Source: an uncultured Alphaproteobacteria bacterium
GTDB lineage: Bacteria; Pseudomonadota; Alphaproteobacteria; Micavibrionales; Micavibrionaceae
Assembly: GCA_937124505.1 (NCBI GenBank)
Contig: CAKZKV010000312.1
Location: 1-16,600 of the forward strand
Length of the DNA stretch: 16,600 nt
Direction: 5' to 3'
Shown here: positions 14,360 through 16,600 of the stretch, in pieces
How the letters are laid out: each line of letters opens with the position of its first letter
Numbering within the stretch: position 1 is the stretch's first letter
Translations under genes and position numbers: made by a program
Notes under the pieces: model-generated
What the model saw: the letters and a program-made list of their open reading frames with translations, nothing else
Database searches by the model: none
Told to the model about the DNA's origin: nothing

Positions 14360-14811
14360 AGATGATGCAACAGATCGCTCAGGCAATCTGACGTAGGGGT
14401 CCCTTGGAGCCGACGAATTTCATAATGGGAAATTGTCTGCTCTTTCCCGGCTTTATAATAAAAATCGGCCACGCATCCCTCATGCACATACTGGATCATT
14501 CGCATCTGGCCTTCCCGTCTGTTCAAAGATGGCTCCCCGAATAATTTACGCAGATCACGATCAGACATTTTGTAAAACTGTGACGGATCATAGGTCAGAC
14601 TGGTGCGAATAATTGTAGACGTCCGCCAATCCCGGATCGCTGAGAAGATACCAGAAGAAAGGTCTTCCGGCGGCTTGAGCATAGATGCTTCGGCCCGGTT
14701 TTCCATGAAAGACGGCGTAACAGGGCCGAATTTCATGGCCGTGATCGTTAATACAAAAATGACCATGGGAAACATGGTCATTCTGACATACGATTTCATT
14801 TTCGTAATCAT
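14356..14811 (-). CDS. Membrane-anchored protein with a BamE/SmpA-like C-terminal pattern
   Basis: A 151-residue hypothetical protein from ATG 14811; a TTG at 14826 and an ATG at 14799 are alternative starts, none with a clear Shine-Dalgarno. Residues about 8-30 form one hydrophobic N-terminal segment, a signal anchor or uncleaved signal, so the rest is probably periplasmic. Residues 80-150 carry SDRDLRKLFGEPSLNRREG, then MIQYVHEGCVADFYY, and end SDCLSDLL: a DLxxLFGxPxxxRxEGxxxxxQY pattern I associate with SmpA/BamE-like small periplasmic domains of alphaproteobacteria. Cys113 and Cys143 could form a disulfide. It lies 18 bp behind the bactofilin gene on the same strand and probably shares its transcript. 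Function is unknown; the BamE comparison is a fold-level guess. Confidence 0.75.
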   Translation of the reverse strand: MITKMKSYVRMTMFPMVIFVLTITAMKFGPVTPSFMENRAEASMLKPPEDLSSGIFSAIRDWRTSTIIRTSLTYDPSQFYKMSDRDLRKLFGEPSLNRREGQMRMIQYVHEGCVADFYYKAGKEQTISHYEIRRLQGTPTSDCLSDLLHHL

Positions 14812-14829
14812 ATCTAATTTTAGCAAAAT

Positions 14830-15555
14830 TTATTCAGCTGCTGCAACTTTCTTGTCTTCGGAGAAGAGTAGATCATTGCTATTCCCTTGATCCTGGGCAA
14901 CTTTTTGCTGTTGTTGCTGATGTGTTTTGGTTGTGGATGACTTCGGTGCAGGTCTTTTGTCCTTCTTGGCTGCATTCAACGGACGCAGAGTTCCGTCAAT
15001 CACAGCACCTGCCTCAACAGCCAGTTCTCCATAGGAAATTTCACCCGTGATAGAACCGCCTGATTTAACCGTCAAACGACCTTTCACAGTCAGGTCTCCT
15101 TCAAACGTTCCTGCAACATTGGCTTCTTCGATTTCAACCGTTCCGAAGAATGTACCATTCTCAGTAATATCCAAAAGCTTGGCACCACGCAACGCTGCCT
15201 CAACTTTACCTTCGACAATCAGATGATCACAGGCCTCAATTTCACCGGACATGCTGATGCCCTGACCAACAATCAATTTACGACCGCTGTCAAACTGAGA
15301 CCCCGTTGCAGCCGTTGAGACCGCCGCAGGATTATAGGAAGGCGTTCCCATGTAGCCCGGATAAGAGCCGGGAATATTTGGACGGCCAGCATTTGTTCCA
15401 AGGCGAGACAACCCTGAATTTGGAATACCTATAGACTTTTCGCCGGAGCCTTGATTATTTTCCTGTGAGTTTTCTGACATTTTAGATCCTTCTGCTGAAT
15501 TTTGCGTTTGTTCTTTGTTTTCGTTGTCTTCTTCGGGTCTGGGACGGTGAAACAT
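14830..15555 (-). CDS. Bactofilin (polymer-forming cytoskeletal protein)
   Basis: A 241-residue bactofilin (DUF583). The core, residues about 91-195, has the beta-helix repeat pattern (GEIEACDHLIVEGKV, ITENGTFFGTVEIEEANVAG, then GDLTVKGRLTVKSGGSITG). Bactofilins polymerise without nucleotides into sheets or filaments at the membrane and organise cell-wall enzymes or polar structures. The N-terminal 90 residues are polar and disordered, and the C-terminal tail is Lys/Gln-rich with a five-Gln run, both variable in the family. ATG 15555 has GAGG at long (11-base) spacing; an internal ATG at 15480 (residue 26) has a well-placed AAGGA, so two isoforms are possible. It is followed by the small membrane protein gene, and is divergent from the DUF389 gene. 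Confidence 0.93.
   Translation of the reverse strand: MFHRPRPEEDNENKEQTQNSAEGSKMSENSQENNQGSGEKSIGIPNSGLSRLGTNAGRPNIPGSYPGYMGTPSYNPAAVSTAATGSQFDSGRKLIVGQGISMSGEIEACDHLIVEGKVEAALRGAKLLDITENGTFFGTVEIEEANVAGTFEGDLTVKGRLTVKSGGSITGEISYGELAVEAGAVIDGTLRPLNAAKKDKRPAPKSSTTKTHQQQQQKVAQDQGNSNDLLFSEDKKVAAAE
15487..15491 (-). promoter_or_regulatory. Internal Shine-Dalgarno for a second bactofilin start
   Basis: AAGGA on the minus strand lies six bases before an in-frame ATG at 15480 (residue 26). It is better placed than the site upstream of ATG 15555, so it may decide the real start or give a shorter form of 216 residues. Confidence 0.4.
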
Positions 15556-15684
15556 AGGTATTTTTTCCTCAATAGTTAGACGATTGTGTTTAGAGAATAA
15601 CAGACATTAACACGAGTTTTTTAAAAACTGCAAGAGCGAAATTCAATGCCTTGATTTTCGTTTATTTTTCTATAAATAAAGGAA

Positions 15685-16600
15685 ATGGTTCTTCGCATCC
15701 TAGAAATTTCAGCACCAGATTCCAGTAAAGACACGCTCCACGAACTGGCCGAAAAGCATAAAGCCATTGACTGGTGGTATGGCGCAAAGAACAAGGACAA
15801 CCGCAGAACAACTAGAATTCTGGTGAATGTTCATAACCAGCAAGAACTGATGGATGAAATCCAGAAAGCCATGCATAAGGAAAAAAACTGGCGGCTTGTC
15901 GTCATTCCTGTTGACGCCTGCCTTCCTAAAGTAGAACTTGAAAAAGAAGAGGAAGGTAACGGAAAAAAAAGAAAAACTGCCTTCCAGGCAGGAACAATCA
16001 CGCGTGAAGAACTCTATACAAAAATGGCCAAAGGCGCGAACCTGGATATGAATTTTATCCTATTAGCTGCCCTGTCAACCATTGTCGCCACGATTGGATT
16101 GATCCAGAATAATGTCGCCGTTGTCATCGGTGCGATGGTGATTGCTCCCTTTTTAGGCCCTAATCTGGCCCTTGCCTTCGGTGCAGCGGTCGGTGACAAG
16201 TCCCTGATCTGGACGTCCATCAAAACAAATCTGGCTGGTATGGGGATTACATTGGTCATCACCATTCTGATTGGCTTACTTGTCCCGACTTACGATCTGG
16301 AAAGTACAGAAATCATAACCCGTACCATCGTCGGATATGACTCTGTTATTCTGGCATTAGCGTCCGGTGCGGCGGCGGTCTTGTCCCTCTCCTCCGGTTT
16401 GTCGTCCGCCCTTGTCGGGGTAATGGTGGCGGTCGCGTTACTTCCCCCTGCCGCGACAGCCGGCCTGATGCTGGGAACGGGGCTTTTTGGCGCAGCTTTT
16501 GGTGCGGGTCTGCTGCTTCTGACAAATATTGTCTGCGTCGGCTTGTCGGCTCAGGTGATCTTCCTGCTCAAAGGGATCAAGCCCCGCACATGGTACATGC
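15685..16600 (+). CDS. TIGR00341/DUF389 family membrane protein, 3' end outside window
   Basis: Partial gene; 305 codons are visible before the right edge. The start ATG 15685 has a weak GGAAA-type site immediately upstream (AAAGGAA). The first about 95 residues form a soluble ferredoxin-like domain (MVLRILEISAPD...), followed by a charged linker. From about residue 122 comes a series of hydrophobic segments: MNFILLAALSTIVATIGLIQ, then VVIGAMVIAPFLGPNLALAF, then a VITILIGLLVP helix, then VILALASGAAAVLSLSSGL, and VMVAVALLPPAATAGLMLG. IKPRTWY near the end is a DUF389 hallmark. The family is widespread and of unknown function; a transporter-like role is often suspected but not shown. It is divergent from the bactofilin gene. 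Confidence 0.9.
   Translation, partial: MVLRILEISAPDSSKDTLHELAEKHKAIDWWYGAKNKDNRRTTRILVNVHNQQELMDEIQKAMHKEKNWRLVVIPVDACLPKVELEKEEEGNGKKRKTAFQAGTITREELYTKMAKGANLDMNFILLAALSTIVATIGLIQNNVAVVIGAMVIAPFLGPNLALAFGAAVGDKSLIWTSIKTNLAGMGITLVITILIGLLVPTYDLESTEIITRTIVGYDSVILALASGAAAVLSLSSGLSSALVGVMVAVALLPPAATAGLMLGTGLFGAAFGAGLLLLTNIVCVGLSAQVIFLLKGIKPRTWYM

Overview
The window looks like a piece of an alphaproteobacterial chromosome of moderate GC. The best evidence is the run pal - cpoB - tilS - ftsH, the order that normally follows tolB in alphaproteobacteria. A bactofilin, an MnmD/MnmC-type methyltransferase, IlvN, endonuclease III and an AraC-MGMT DNA-repair protein fit the same background. I cannot name the genus from sequence alone; a Micavibrio- or Rhodospirillales-like lineage is a guess. 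Genes are packed closely. Three convergent gene pairs overlap by exactly 4 bp at their stop codons. No tRNA, rRNA, CRISPR, transposase or phage gene is visible.

Layout. 1-634 (-): 5' part of an mnmD/mnmC-like tRNA methyltransferase that carries a dispersed palindromic repeat in frame. 680-2743 (+): M3-family peptidyl-dipeptidase. 2740-4138 (-): a two-gene unit, a GTG-started Xre-type regulator with a TrmB-like C-terminal domain followed by an 8-bp-overlapping gene that I read as a tRNA-dependent cyclodipeptide synthase (CDPS). 4139-4503: AT-rich non-coding stretch, followed by a 57-residue orphan ORF with its own terminator. 4754-5317 (-): ilvN without an ilvB neighbour. 5451-9788 (+): pal-cpoB-tilS-ftsH. 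9815-9963: nested palindromic repeat. 9972-10532 (-): unknown soluble protein. 10636-12450 (+): YejA-like periplasmic peptide-binding protein without its transporter. 12447-13271 (-): AraC-MGMT fusion. 13458-13670 (+): 70-residue Cys-rich peptide with mirror-symmetric Cys spacing. 13727-14359 (+): nth. 14356-15555 (-): bactofilin plus a small membrane-anchored protein. 15685-16600 (+): start of a TIGR00341/DUF389 membrane protein.

How they fit together. The central operon is envelope maintenance (Pal, CpoB), tRNA-Ile lysidine modification (TilS) and membrane protein quality control (FtsH). The right part mixes DNA repair (MGMT, Nth) with cytoskeleton (bactofilin). The accessory, most novel-looking content is the regulator-CDPS pair, a candidate minimal cyclodipeptide locus with no visible tailoring enzymes, and the Cys-rich peptide between the two DNA-repair genes. 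Two differently placed copies of a GTCATTCC...GGAATCT palindromic repeat, one inside a coding region and one nested in another inverted repeat, point to an active small-repeat load in this genome.
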